The translations under genes were made by a program, and so were the position numbers. Positions 24,536-32,296 of a DNA stretch of 64,000 bases are shown here, piece by piece (positions within the stretch are counted from its first letter, which is position 1; every line of letters begins with the position of its first letter). The stretch comes from Kriegella sp963975415 (GTDB taxonomy: Bacteria > Bacteroidota > Bacteroidia > Flavobacteriales > Flavobacteriaceae): positions 434,001 through 498,000 of the forward strand of contig NZ_CAXBGN010000001.1 in the NCBI RefSeq assembly GCF_963975415.1, read 5' to 3'. The notes beneath the pieces were generated by a model. It had not been told where the DNA came from. It did no database searches and worked only from the letters and a program-made list of their open reading frames with translations.

Positions 24536-25624
24536 ATGAAAAACCAAAGACGTGTATTTCTACAAAAATCTGGAATTGTTGCCGCAGTATCCGCTTTTTC
24601 ACCGCATGTGCTGTTGTCGGCCACCAGGCCCAAAAAAGAAAAGTTGGGCGTTGCGCTAGTGGGTTTAGGGTATTATAGTACCGACCTACTTGCCCCTGCC
24701 TTACAATTGACCAAAAATTGTGAACTCAAGGGAATTGTCACTGGAAGCCCTGAAAAAATTCCGGTATGGAAGGAGAAATACGGCATTGCCGATAAAAACA
24801 TCTACAATTATCAAAATTTTGACACTATTGCCAATAACGCTGATATCGATGTCATCTACGTAGTTCTCCCTCCCTCTATGCACGCCGAATATACTGTACG
24901 TGGTGCTAATGCGGGCAAGCATATTTGGTGCGAAAAACCAATGGCCCCTTCCGTTGCCGATTGTGAGGCTATGATAAAGGCGTGTAATGATAATAAAGTG
25001 AAACTCGCTATAGGTTACCGATGCCAGCACGACCCAAATATTCAAGCTTATATGAAGGTGGGGAAAGAAAAACCCTTTGGAAAAGTTAAAATGATTACTT
25101 CGGCCGCTGGATATTTTGACGGAAGAACCGACCATTGGAAACAAAAAAAGAACTTAGGTGGTGGCGCGATGGGTGATATGGGTGTTTATGCATTGCAAGG
25201 TGCTCGATTAGCTACCGGGGAAGAACCTATTTCTGTGCTCGCACAAGCTTCAACGACCCGTCCGGAAGTCTATCATGAAGTTGAGGAAACTATGATGTTT
25301 CAACTCGAATTTCCTAGCGGTGCCCGGGCCTCGTGTCAGACCAGTTTTGGTATTCGAATGAATCACCTTCAGGTCAATTATGAAAAAGGGTGGCTTAAAA
25401 TGGAGCCACATTCCTCCTATAGAGGCAATAAAGGAAGCATGTCAAACGGCACCGAAATCAATTTTTCTATCGAAAGTCAGCAAGCCAAGCAAATGGATGA
25501 AGATGCAGCTGCCCTAATGAATAAAACTGATTTACTCGTTCCCGGAGAGGAAGGGTTGCGCGACATTCGCGTGGTAGAAGCAATTTATAAATCTGCGAAT
25601 GCCAATTGTATTGTAAAAATATAA
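24536..25624 (+). CDS. Gfo/Idh/MocA family NAD(P)-dependent oxidoreductase, exported type
   Basis: The 362-residue protein starts KNQRRVFLQKSGIVAAVSAF, a Tat-like signal (RRxFL), so it probably works in the periplasm like glucose-fructose oxidoreductase. The Rossmann motif GLGYYS (about 43-48) and the Gfo/Idh signature EKPMA (133-137) with GYRCQHDP further on are present. Members oxidise or reduce sugar hydroxyls with tightly bound NAD(P). The gene stands 106 bp before the polysaccharide lyase gene in the same direction, which suggests a sugar or uronic-acid substrate. It may equally be a carbohydrate-modifying enzyme of another pathway; the substrate cannot be read from the sequence. Confidence 0.9.
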   Translation: MKNQRRVFLQKSGIVAAVSAFSPHVLLSATRPKKEKLGVALVGLGYYSTDLLAPALQLTKNCELKGIVTGSPEKIPVWKEKYGIADKNIYNYQNFDTIANNADIDVIYVVLPPSMHAEYTVRGANAGKHIWCEKPMAPSVADCEAMIKACNDNKVKLAIGYRCQHDPNIQAYMKVGKEKPFGKVKMITSAAGYFDGRTDHWKQKKNLGGGAMGDMGVYALQGARLATGEEPISVLAQASTTRPEVYHEVEETMMFQLEFPSGARASCQTSFGIRMNHLQVNYEKGWLKMEPHSSYRGNKGSMSNGTEINFSIESQQAKQMDEDAAALMNKTDLLVPGEEGLRDIRVVEAIYKSANANCIVKI

Positions 25625-25730
25625 TACTCTTACTCAAAAGTATTCGATGACAAGAATAACCGATACCCCTCTCGCATCAGATTACCCTTACTACTTCTTA
25701 TCGTTTACCCATTAATCATTAAAAAAATAA

Positions 25731-27971
25731 ATGACCCAACATACGTTAACCTCTCACCCAAAAATCAACTTCAAATTAGTTTTTCTTCTGTTCATTATAG
25801 GAAATTCATTGGTCACCGCACAAACGGATATTGAGCGCATCAAGGAAAGAATTGTTCTCAGACTAATGGAGTCTTATAGCACAGATAAACAAATCGAATC
25901 GGTAATCACTACTTTTCGAGAGGATGGAACTTGGCCTAATATTGACTATGATGACGTTTCTCGTGAGGGATTTCTACATCGTATTCATGCCAGCAATATG
26001 TTATCATTGGCAAAGGCCTATAAAACCGAAAACTCAAAATTTTATAAGAGCAAACGGGTCAAGGAAATTATAGAAAAAGCATTGAAAAATTGGGTAGACA
26101 ACGATTACATCTGTGATAATTGGTGGTATAACCAAATTGGGATCCCAAACATTCTGGTCGCCTTAATGCTGGTCATCGGTGAGGAATTGCCTCCTACGCT
26201 GGTCGAAAAGACACAACCTTTAATCGGTAGGGCCAATATTGATGCACAAGGTGCCCGACCTGGGGGAGACCGTATCAAAATTGCTGGCATTGAAGCGAAA
26301 AACATGCTTTTCTTAAATAATAACACGCAATTCGATGTAGTTATCAAGGTAATCGAAAATGAAATAAAAAACGTCGAATGGATCGGTATGAAATATGGTT
26401 ATGGTTTCCGTCATGACCCGGGGGGATTTGAAAATCGGTCCGCCGGTGGACGTGGAATTCAGTATGACAACAGTTTTCATCACCGTCAAGATGGGGTGAA
26501 CAATACCCTATCTTATGGTTTGAGTTATGCCAGTGCTTTTGTGGAATGGGCCGTCTATACCGCTGACACCGAATATAGCTTTTCCGATGAAAAACTAGCA
26601 CACTTGATCGACTACTTTTTAGATGGTATCTGTAAAACGGCTGTTTTTGGGAAGTATCCCGATGCCGGCGCCAAAAATCGTAGTATGAGTCGCGAAGGTT
26701 CACTTCACCCCTATGGTTCTGCTATGGCCAAAGGGTTATTGCTTACATCATCCTATAGAAAAAAAGAACTTCAGGAAATCATTGCTATCAGGGACAAAGG
26801 AATAAAACCTACTACCTCACATGCAACATTTTATAGGCATTCAGAGCATTTTTCTTTTCAGCGTCCAGATTTTTTCACTTCCATTAGAATGTATTCCACC
26901 CGTAACCATAATATGGAGAGCCCTTATAATAGTGAAGGGTTATTGAACCATTACCGAGGAGATGGAACAAACCATATTTCGCGTACGGGAGATGAGTATT
27001 TCGATATTTGGCCCGTTTATGATTATCAAAAAATACCGGGTGCGACCATCGTTCAAAAACAAGAAATGCAAGCCCCTGAACAAATTAAGAAACGAGGATC
27101 TACCGAATTTGTCGGAGCAGTTACCGATGGTGAATATGCTGCTGTTGCATTTGATTTTGAAAGTCAGCACGATACGCTCGCCGCACGAAAGTCATGGTTC
27201 TTTTTCGATGAGGAGTATGTGGCCTTGGGCGCAGGTATTTCGTATGAAAATAAGGTCGGAGTAGCGACAACACTAAATCAATGCTTACTTCGTGACGATG
27301 TGACTGTTTCAATGAACAACATGCCAACGGTCATTAAAAAAAATGACAGAGCCTATGAAAACATAGACTGGGTGTTCCAAGACAAAATTGGCTATGTTTT
27401 TCCGAAACCGACCAAGGTGCATATAAAAAACAATGAGGCTACTGGATCATGGTGGAAAATCAACAAACAGGCCGATTCCCCGAAAGGTGAAGTAAAACTT
27501 GATGTTTTTAAGCTGTGGCTTGACCATGGGGTCAGACCGTCCGATGCATCATATGCGTATATTGTAGTGCCGGCTACCTCGATTGAAAAATTAAAACAAA
27601 ACAGTTCTAAAAATCGAATTACCATAGTTTCAAATACGCCGGAAATACAGGCCGTCAGAAATTCCGGACTGAACATTTTCCAAGCCGTTTTCTATAAGGC
27701 CGGCGCCGTTGCCATCAATAAAGATTTACGGTTAGCAGCAGATAGCCCGGGAATCGTGATGATCAAGACCGACCCGAATGGCGTGAATGCCATTTCAGTT
27801 TCAGATCCCAACCGCGAATTGGGTAAGATGCATATTTCTATTTCCAGGAAGGTAAAAAAGCAAGGCGAAAATTTCAAAACAACTTGGAATAAAAAGGAAG
27901 AAATAACGGAAATAGCAATTGATTTGCCTCAAGGTGTCGATGCCGGTAAAAGCGTGACCATAGAATTATAG
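25731..27971 (+). CDS. Polysaccharide lyase family 8 (chondroitin/hyaluronan/xanthan lyase family)
   Basis: The 746-residue protein has a signal peptide ending near VTAQ (about 30), an alpha-toroid domain and a beta-sandwich C-terminus. Family 8 hallmarks are DNWWYNQIG (129-137, catalytic Asn134), DNSFHHR (246-252) followed by NNTLSYG with Tyr262, MSREG with Arg321, and TRNHNMESPYNSEG then DGTNHISRTGDEYFD, very close to chondroitin AC lyase-type proteins. The His-Tyr spacing is one residue longer than I recall for chondroitin AC lyase, so the substrate may differ. It cleaves uronic-acid bonds by beta elimination. With the oxidoreductase before it and KDG kinase at 31104 it could feed unsaturated uronate into central metabolism. 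No SusC/SusD genes are nearby. Confidence 0.92.
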   Translation: MTQHTLTSHPKINFKLVFLLFIIGNSLVTAQTDIERIKERIVLRLMESYSTDKQIESVITTFREDGTWPNIDYDDVSREGFLHRIHASNMLSLAKAYKTENSKFYKSKRVKEIIEKALKNWVDNDYICDNWWYNQIGIPNILVALMLVIGEELPPTLVEKTQPLIGRANIDAQGARPGGDRIKIAGIEAKNMLFLNNNTQFDVVIKVIENEIKNVEWIGMKYGYGFRHDPGGFENRSAGGRGIQYDNSFHHRQDGVNNTLSYGLSYASAFVEWAVYTADTEYSFSDEKLAHLIDYFLDGICKTAVFGKYPDAGAKNRSMSREGSLHPYGSAMAKGLLLTSSYRKKELQEIIAIRDKGIKPTTSHATFYRHSEHFSFQRPDFFTSIRMYSTRNHNMESPYNSEGLLNHYRGDGTNHISRTGDEYFDIWPVYDYQKIPGATIVQKQEMQAPEQIKKRGSTEFVGAVTDGEYAAVAFDFESQHDTLAARKSWFFFDEEYVALGAGISYENKVGVATTLNQCLLRDDVTVSMNNMPTVIKKNDRAYENIDWVFQDKIGYVFPKPTKVHIKNNEATGSWWKINKQADSPKGEVKLDVFKLWLDHGVRPSDASYAYIVVPATSIEKLKQNSSKNRITIVSNTPEIQAVRNSGLNIFQAVFYKAGAVAINKDLRLAADSPGIVMIKTDPNGVNAISVSDPNRELGKMHISISRKVKKQGENFKTTWNKKEEITEIAIDLPQGVDAGKSVTIEL

Positions 27972-28030
27972 CACGTATGAAATTCTTCGGTAAGAAGAAC
28001 TTATTGCTGTTTAAATAAAATCCTATAATC

Positions 28031-28064
28031 AAAAAAGCGCGACCGAATTGGACCGCGCTTTTTT
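28031..28064. terminator. Bidirectional rho-independent terminator
   Basis: AAAAAAGCGCG and CGCGCTTTTTT form an 11-bp stem around a 12-base loop that can itself add a CC/GG pair. It has T-runs on both strands and lies between the lyase gene (ends 27971, plus) and the lipoprotein gene (ends 28084, minus), so it can stop both transcripts. Confidence 0.92.
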
Positions 28065-28083
28065 GACTTTGTAGTTCTACGAA

Positions 28084-28809
28084 CTAAAAATTCAGCCTAC
28101 CGTAACCTACGTTACCCGTACTGTAATAGTCCCAACCACTCGATGTCGAATTATCCAACCATACCTCGGGATCAGAGATAATATGGGTGCCTCCCGATGC
28201 GGTTGCGGTTTGATCGCTAGTATACACATGTATGTCAAAATAGCGAACATACCAACCGTCGGTACCACCCAAAGCCAAAGTTGCACTTTCGGCTTCTAAC
28301 CAACCTATTGATGGATTCTGAATGGGTGACTTAAAAAGATAGGTACCCCAACCTCCTTCATGGTCATTATACGGCCAAGCATGATCCAACTTCATCCAGC
28401 TTAAATGCCGATGCCCCCGATCAGTCAAAAAATTCACCCTTGCCCAAACGCTGCCGTCGGTATCATTGTGAGATTGTGTACCCGTATAGGTTTGTACCTT
28501 GTAATACCATTCGGTACTTTTATCAGCTTTTCCATTCTCTTTGATATACTTTGCTACGGCTAAATCAAATGAAGCCTCTACTTCTTCCCTACTCATAGAA
28601 GCATCATACTGCATTTGCAATACTGGCGATAATGCATCAGAAGTGTCCTCAGTTACCGAATCATTGTTGCCCGTAGTACTGGTAAATCCCTCCTCTTGAT
28701 TTTCCTTTTCCGGTAAATCGATTGCCCCTTCCGATTTTTCACATGCTACAACAAAAAGGCTTCCTACCAATAAGATGGCGAATGTTTTAAAAATATTTAT
28801 ACGTTTCAT
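28084..28809 (-). CDS. Lipoprotein with a possible PLAT/LH2-like beta-sandwich
   Basis: The 241-residue protein has a lipoprotein signal (MKRINIFKTF, lipobox VVAC with Cys23), an acidic Ser/Thr-rich linker (about 25-65), a short helix, then a beta-rich domain of about 140 residues (YYKVQTYTGTQSHNDTDGSV, then GWYVRYFDIHVYTSD). The order of strand, TDG turn, Asp/Gly-rich loops and the late W/F-x-I-x-V strand reminds me of PLAT domains that bind lipid or protein, but this is weak. A surface or periplasmic binding function is possible. It converges on the lyase gene and shares the terminator with it. Confidence 0.7.
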   Translation of the reverse strand: MKRINIFKTFAILLVGSLFVVACEKSEGAIDLPEKENQEEGFTSTTGNNDSVTEDTSDALSPVLQMQYDASMSREEVEASFDLAVAKYIKENGKADKSTEWYYKVQTYTGTQSHNDTDGSVWARVNFLTDRGHRHLSWMKLDHAWPYNDHEGGWGTYLFKSPIQNPSIGWLEAESATLALGGTDGWYVRYFDIHVYTSDQTATASGGTHIISDPEVWLDNSTSSGWDYYSTGNVGYGRLNF

Positions 28810-29286
28810 TTTTCTAAAATTTAAAGATTAAAATTGATTTTTTTATTTGATCGACAGGAAGAAAAATCCGCTAGCAAGAATTCTGTATCTATTCAAATAG
28901 TATAAAACAAATGTAAATAATGGACTACAAAATTTAAGGCGATAATGTATAAATGGTCCGTGCTGGCGTGTTTGTTGCTGAAACAGTGTTTTAACAGGTA
29001 TTTTCCTAATAATATTTACAATTTCACTAGGAAAACCGTATATACAACAGAAGCAAAATCCAATTTAACACTTTATTTTCAGTAGGTTATAAAATAAATA
29101 CCATACACCTCTACGACTGTAAATTCATCTTAAACATTAATCAAAATAATGTACTATAAAAAACAATGCCCATTTAAAATCGAACGTTGACCACAAAAGT
29201 CACCCCCTTTACCACATATTTTTCCTATTTCAAGAAAGTTGGCTTTTCTTACACTCCCAAATCTTACATAAACTAAACCTGCTCCT
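28810..29286. other. 477-bp intergenic region between divergent genes
   Basis: It is A+T-rich with no open frame of note. On the minus strand about 90 bp before the lipoprotein start lies TACTATTTG, close to the TAnnTTTG promoter element but with one extra base, so I do not call it. Nothing else stands out. Confidence 0.5.
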
Positions 29287-29832
29287 ATGTGCAAGAAATC
29301 ATTATTATCGGTTATTTTTCTACTTACCATTGTATTTGTATCGGCGAACTGTGACAACACTTATTCTTCTGCCTCGTATGTTTTAAGTCATACTAAAAAA
29401 TCAATGAGTTCCAACAATTTTGAACATCAAAAATACTACGCCACTAGGGCACTGGAAGCATTGGAGAAAACTCAAAAATTGGCCGAAACATGCGGATGCG
29501 AACCAGCATTGGAAGCTATTGCCAATGGGCTGGATAATCTAGAAAAGGCAGTTGACCAAGATGATTGGGATATGGGGCGTCATTACACAAAAAAAGCACT
29601 GGAAAACACTCAAGATGTAATCAACCAGTTAGACCTCTTTACCCAAAACAACCCAGATAAAGAAAATGATTCCAATAGCCCAGCAATAGAACCTACACCT
29701 GAAGCGACGGCTTTGCAGGTTGAATTAAAGGCTCTTAAAAAGAAGCAACTTCAACTGGCGGAAGAGCAAAAAAACCTACTAAAAAGAAGGAAGGTTCTTG
29801 AAGAAAAGATAGATATTATAGCCGGGTTTTAA
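29287..29832 (+). CDS. Secreted helical protein with C-terminal coiled coil
   Basis: The 181-residue protein has a signal peptide (KKSLLSVIFLLTIVFVSANC) that may be lipoprotein-like (Cys22 in VSANC) although the lipobox is poor. The mature part has two similar helical segments: YYATRALEALEKTQKLAETC and, about 50 residues later, HYTKKALENTQDVINQLDL. These look like an internal duplication. A Pro/Glu/Asn linker and a strong heptad coiled coil follow (LKALKKKQLQLAEEQKNLL). I do not recognise the family. An envelope structural or binding role is possible. It stands alone, with 370 bp to the next gene. Confidence 0.75.
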   Translation: MCKKSLLSVIFLLTIVFVSANCDNTYSSASYVLSHTKKSMSSNNFEHQKYYATRALEALEKTQKLAETCGCEPALEAIANGLDNLEKAVDQDDWDMGRHYTKKALENTQDVINQLDLFTQNNPDKENDSNSPAIEPTPEATALQVELKALKKKQLQLAEEQKNLLKRRKVLEEKIDIIAGF

Positions 29833-30056
29833 TATAAGTAGGGTTCTTGCCCCAATAGTTCATGCATACTGATATTTTAAAAGAATGAAAAATTCGAGCA
29901 TGCTATTCAAACAAACATTATAGCCGAAGAATCTCATCTTAAAAATAACTTTCCATTAGTCGACTTACTACGACCTAGCAACTTGATTTTCTTATTAAAA
30001 AGGGGTCATATAAGCCTTTAATATGTTAAATATTAAAACTTTCTGGCTCATTTCTC

Positions 30057-30083
30057 TTGTAATAAATACATTTATTATATTTG
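30057..30083 (+). promoter_or_regulatory. Bacteroidota-type promoter (TTG ... TATATTTG)
   Basis: TTG at 30057-30059 (minus 33 element) and TATATTTG at 30076-30083 (minus 7 element, consensus TAnnTTTG) are separated by 16 bp, the normal spacing in this phylum. Transcription would start near 30090, about 110 bases before the 48-aa lipoprotein gene. Confidence 0.75.
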
Positions 30084-30168
30084 CGTAAGAAATTAAATGT
30101 TAATAAAAAGATATTATTTGTGAATAACAACCATCTGTAAAACAATCTTATAGCGAAAACTTTTCTAG

Positions 30169-30192
30169 TTTAAGGTTAATATAAACCTTAAA
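30169..30192 (+). promoter_or_regulatory. Perfect 9-bp inverted repeat in the leader next to the start codon
   Basis: TTTAAGGTT and AACCTTAAA flank a 6-base A/T spacer and end 10 bases before the ATG at 30203. In RNA this makes a hairpin beside the ribosome-binding region; in DNA it could be a regulator site. It has no T-run, so it is not a terminator. Confidence 0.6.
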
Positions 30193-30202
30193 TATTTTTA
30201 TT

Positions 30203-30349
30203 ATGAAAGTTTCAAAACTTGTTTTACTTACTTTGATTGGTGTATTCACAATGGGTTTAACATCGTGCGTTGATAATACGGCACAAGACGACCAGCTTTA
30301 TCAGGATGCAATTAGAAAAGACGAAATCAAAGACCAAGACGTGGACTAA
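30203..30349 (+). CDS. 48-aa lipoprotein, first gene of a small operon
   Basis: ATG at 30203 to TAA at 30347 encodes MKVSKLVLLTLIGVFTMGLT followed by SC, a clear lipoprotein signal with the modified Cys at residue 22, and a 27-residue mature peptide rich in Asp and Gln (ending IRKDEIKDQDVD). The promoter, leader hairpin and signal peptide make a real gene very likely despite its size. The next gene overlaps it or starts 22 bp later, depending on the start chosen. The function is unknown. Confidence 0.82.
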   Translation: MKVSKLVLLTLIGVFTMGLTSCVDNTAQDDQLYQDAIRKDEIKDQDVD

Positions 30350-30731
30350 AACGTCAACAAAGCACTTATGGGTGGCAGTGGGAATTATTTTAGTCTCATT
30401 GCTGCCCTATTTGCATAATCTTTTTCCAAACCTACCCGAAGGTGGAGTTTTGGGCTACTCTAGTTGGAATGCTTTTTTGTGGTCGACCGGTATGTATCTC
30501 TCCATTCATATTGCTTGGTTGATAGCCTACAAACTCGCAATAGGCAAACCTTACCGTTTCGCTTTGCTTATACCTGTTTTTTTAAGTCTTTATCAACTCG
30601 TCATCATTTTTACAAATCAAAAAAGTTCCGCTGTTCTAAATGGCATAAGCATAAAATTGGGTCTGGTAGTGATTCTTAGTATTTTATTGATTATTAACTT
30701 TTTTAAAAACAATACCAATGAAGGAATATAA
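30306..30731 (+). CDS. Small membrane protein with about four transmembrane segments
   Basis: I set the start at ATG 30306, which overlaps the lipoprotein gene by 44 bases. A GTG at 30372 in the same frame would avoid overlap and begin right at the first membrane segment (VAVGIILVSLLPYLHNLF), so the start is uncertain. Four hydrophobic stretches follow: VAVGIILVSLLPYL, AFLWSTGMYLSIHIAWLIAY, FALLIPVFLSLYQLVIIF and LGLVVILSILLIINFF. No known family is recognised. It overlaps the next gene by 14 bases, so the three small genes from 30203 form one unit. The frame also extends upstream to 30270, but that would overlap the lipoprotein gene further. Confidence 0.7.
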   Translation: MQLEKTKSKTKTWTKTSTKHLWVAVGIILVSLLPYLHNLFPNLPEGGVLGYSSWNAFLWSTGMYLSIHIAWLIAYKLAIGKPYRFALLIPVFLSLYQLVIIFTNQKSSAVLNGISIKLGLVVILSILLIINFFKNNTNEGI

Positions 30732-31041
30732 TGGCACACGGGTCAGTTTTTTGACCCAAGCGGGTAAACGTTTGGTAAGCATGACACAAAAAATAAATGC
30801 CATAATATCTCTTATAAACAATCAAGACTCGTTCGCCTACGACTTCACCGATGCGGTCGAACGTTTTCAATCTAAAAATTATAGTGATTTAGAAGGTTTT
30901 TGCTGTGACGAAACCCTGTCTTATCACTTACTACTCAAAGACCGTTCAGAAGACACTCCAGAAAACAGGGAGATGTATTATCTGGCGCTACGAAACCACC
31001 TTTTAAGTTTGGGGAATATTCATCTGGCCAAGGATTATTAA
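30718..31041 (+). CDS. Hypothetical 107-aa soluble protein, third gene of the small operon
   Basis: No domain is recognised. The protein is polar and helical, with CC at residues 61-62 (EGFCCDETLSYH) and no signal peptide, so it is probably cytosolic. Its start lies inside the end of the membrane protein gene (14-base overlap), which suggests translational coupling and a joint function with the membrane protein and the 48-aa lipoprotein. Confidence 0.65.
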   Translation: MKEYNGTRVSFLTQAGKRLVSMTQKINAIISLINNQDSFAYDFTDAVERFQSKNYSDLEGFCCDETLSYHLLLKDRSEDTPENREMYYLALRNHLLSLGNIHLAKDY

Positions 31042-31103
31042 GTTTCAGTATATCTACCGTAAACGAGATATTCCTCAATTATCATAGCCAACCGCTAAAT
31101 TTT

Positions 31104-32108
31104 CTACCTAACAAACCTTCCTGTGGTATTGCCTGCCAGTATACCAGTTACCTCTTTGACTGTCGTTAGATTAACATCACCCTCATAGGTGTGTTTTAAG
31201 GCACAAGCAGCACTTGCAAACTCTAGTGCATTATAATCATCGTACTGTTGTAAACCATAAATCAAACCAGCGGCAAACGCATCTCCGGTTCCTATACGGT
31301 CAACAACATGAGTAATATCCAAATCTTGTGTCTCCCTGAATTCAGTACCGTTCCACATTCTAGCCCTTATTTTATGCCAAGAGGAATTTAATGATGTTCT
31401 AATTTTATCGAACACTTTTTCAATTGTAGGAAAGGTTTCCATCAATAGTTTACTAGCTTCAAGAAAATCATCGTTGCTATAACCGAACTCCGTTCCAAGT
31501 ACTTCATTGATTTCATTGATACCTCCTATAAAAATGGTGGAATAATTAAGTAATTCTATTAAGGCTTCTTTGGGGTCTTGCCCATACTTCCATAAACCAC
31601 TGCGGTAAGTGGGATCTGCAGAAACGGCTAGTCCTTTTTGCCTTGCTAATTTTAATCCTTCCTTGAGAACATCAAAAGCACCTTGGGACAAGGCCGGGGT
31701 GATGCCCGTCCAATGCACCCATTCCCCATTTTCAAGAGCCTGTTCCCAATTCACTTTTTCGGGTACAATTTCAGAAAATGCCGAATGCGATCTGTTATAA
31801 GAAATAGCACTCGGTCTCATGACCGCCCCAACCTCTAAGAAATAAACCCCTAATGGGCGTTTTGAAAAAGTTATTGAAGAAGTGTCTACCCCAAATTTCC
31901 TTATATACGAAATGGCGGTTTCTCCTATAAAATCATCGGAAACTGCACTTATATGTTTTACATCTCCACCGAAATTGGCAATGGAAATACCTACATTCAA
32001 TTCTGTGCCCCCGAAGTAAAATTCGACAATGTTTGATTGTATAAACTTTTTATTGCTTCTAGGTGAAATGCGCATCAAAACTTCACCGAATGTTATAATT
32101 TGCCCCAT
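31104..32108 (-). CDS. kdgK: 2-dehydro-3-deoxygluconokinase (KDG kinase, PfkB family)
   Basis: The 334-residue protein is of PfkB sugar-kinase type. It starts ITFGEVLMRISP, has the substrate segment FGGTELNVGISIANFGG and the C-terminal signature GTGDAFAAG at about 273-281 with the catalytic Asp276. GEVLMR and the GG-E-N-V segment match KDG kinases, which phosphorylate 2-keto-3-deoxygluconate from uronic acids (pectin, alginate, glycosaminoglycans). No KDPG aldolase gene follows in this window. Its presence 3 kb from the family 8 lyase supports uronate use, but the genes are not in one operon, and another 2-keto-sugar is possible. Confidence 0.87.
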   Translation of the reverse strand: MGQIITFGEVLMRISPRSNKKFIQSNIVEFYFGGTELNVGISIANFGGDVKHISAVSDDFIGETAISYIRKFGVDTSSITFSKRPLGVYFLEVGAVMRPSAISYNRSHSAFSEIVPEKVNWEQALENGEWVHWTGITPALSQGAFDVLKEGLKLARQKGLAVSADPTYRSGLWKYGQDPKEALIELLNYSTIFIGGINEINEVLGTEFGYSNDDFLEASKLLMETFPTIEKVFDKIRTSLNSSWHKIRARMWNGTEFRETQDLDITHVVDRIGTGDAFAAGLIYGLQQYDDYNALEFASAACALKHTYEGDVNLTTVKEVTGILAGNTTGRFVR

Positions 32109-32296
32109 GCCTTAGTTTTAAGCCTAAATTACCAAAGGAGGGATCAATTATAGGTGTTTATTTTAAAAAAATCTTGTTTTTGTATTTTTACCCGTTCACC
32201 GCCTCTTCCGTTTACCAATAAAGGGCAACATATGAGCCCACATCACTTATTGTCTAGACTTTGGAGACTTTCGAATCAGAATAATAAATAGGCAGG

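Larger units (their letters stand above)
29833..30202. other. 370-bp intergenic region with promoter and leader of the 30203 operon
   Basis: No gene is visible in the first 220 bp. The second part holds the promoter at 30057-30083 and a leader of about 110 bases that ends in the inverted repeat at 30169-30192. Confidence 0.6.
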
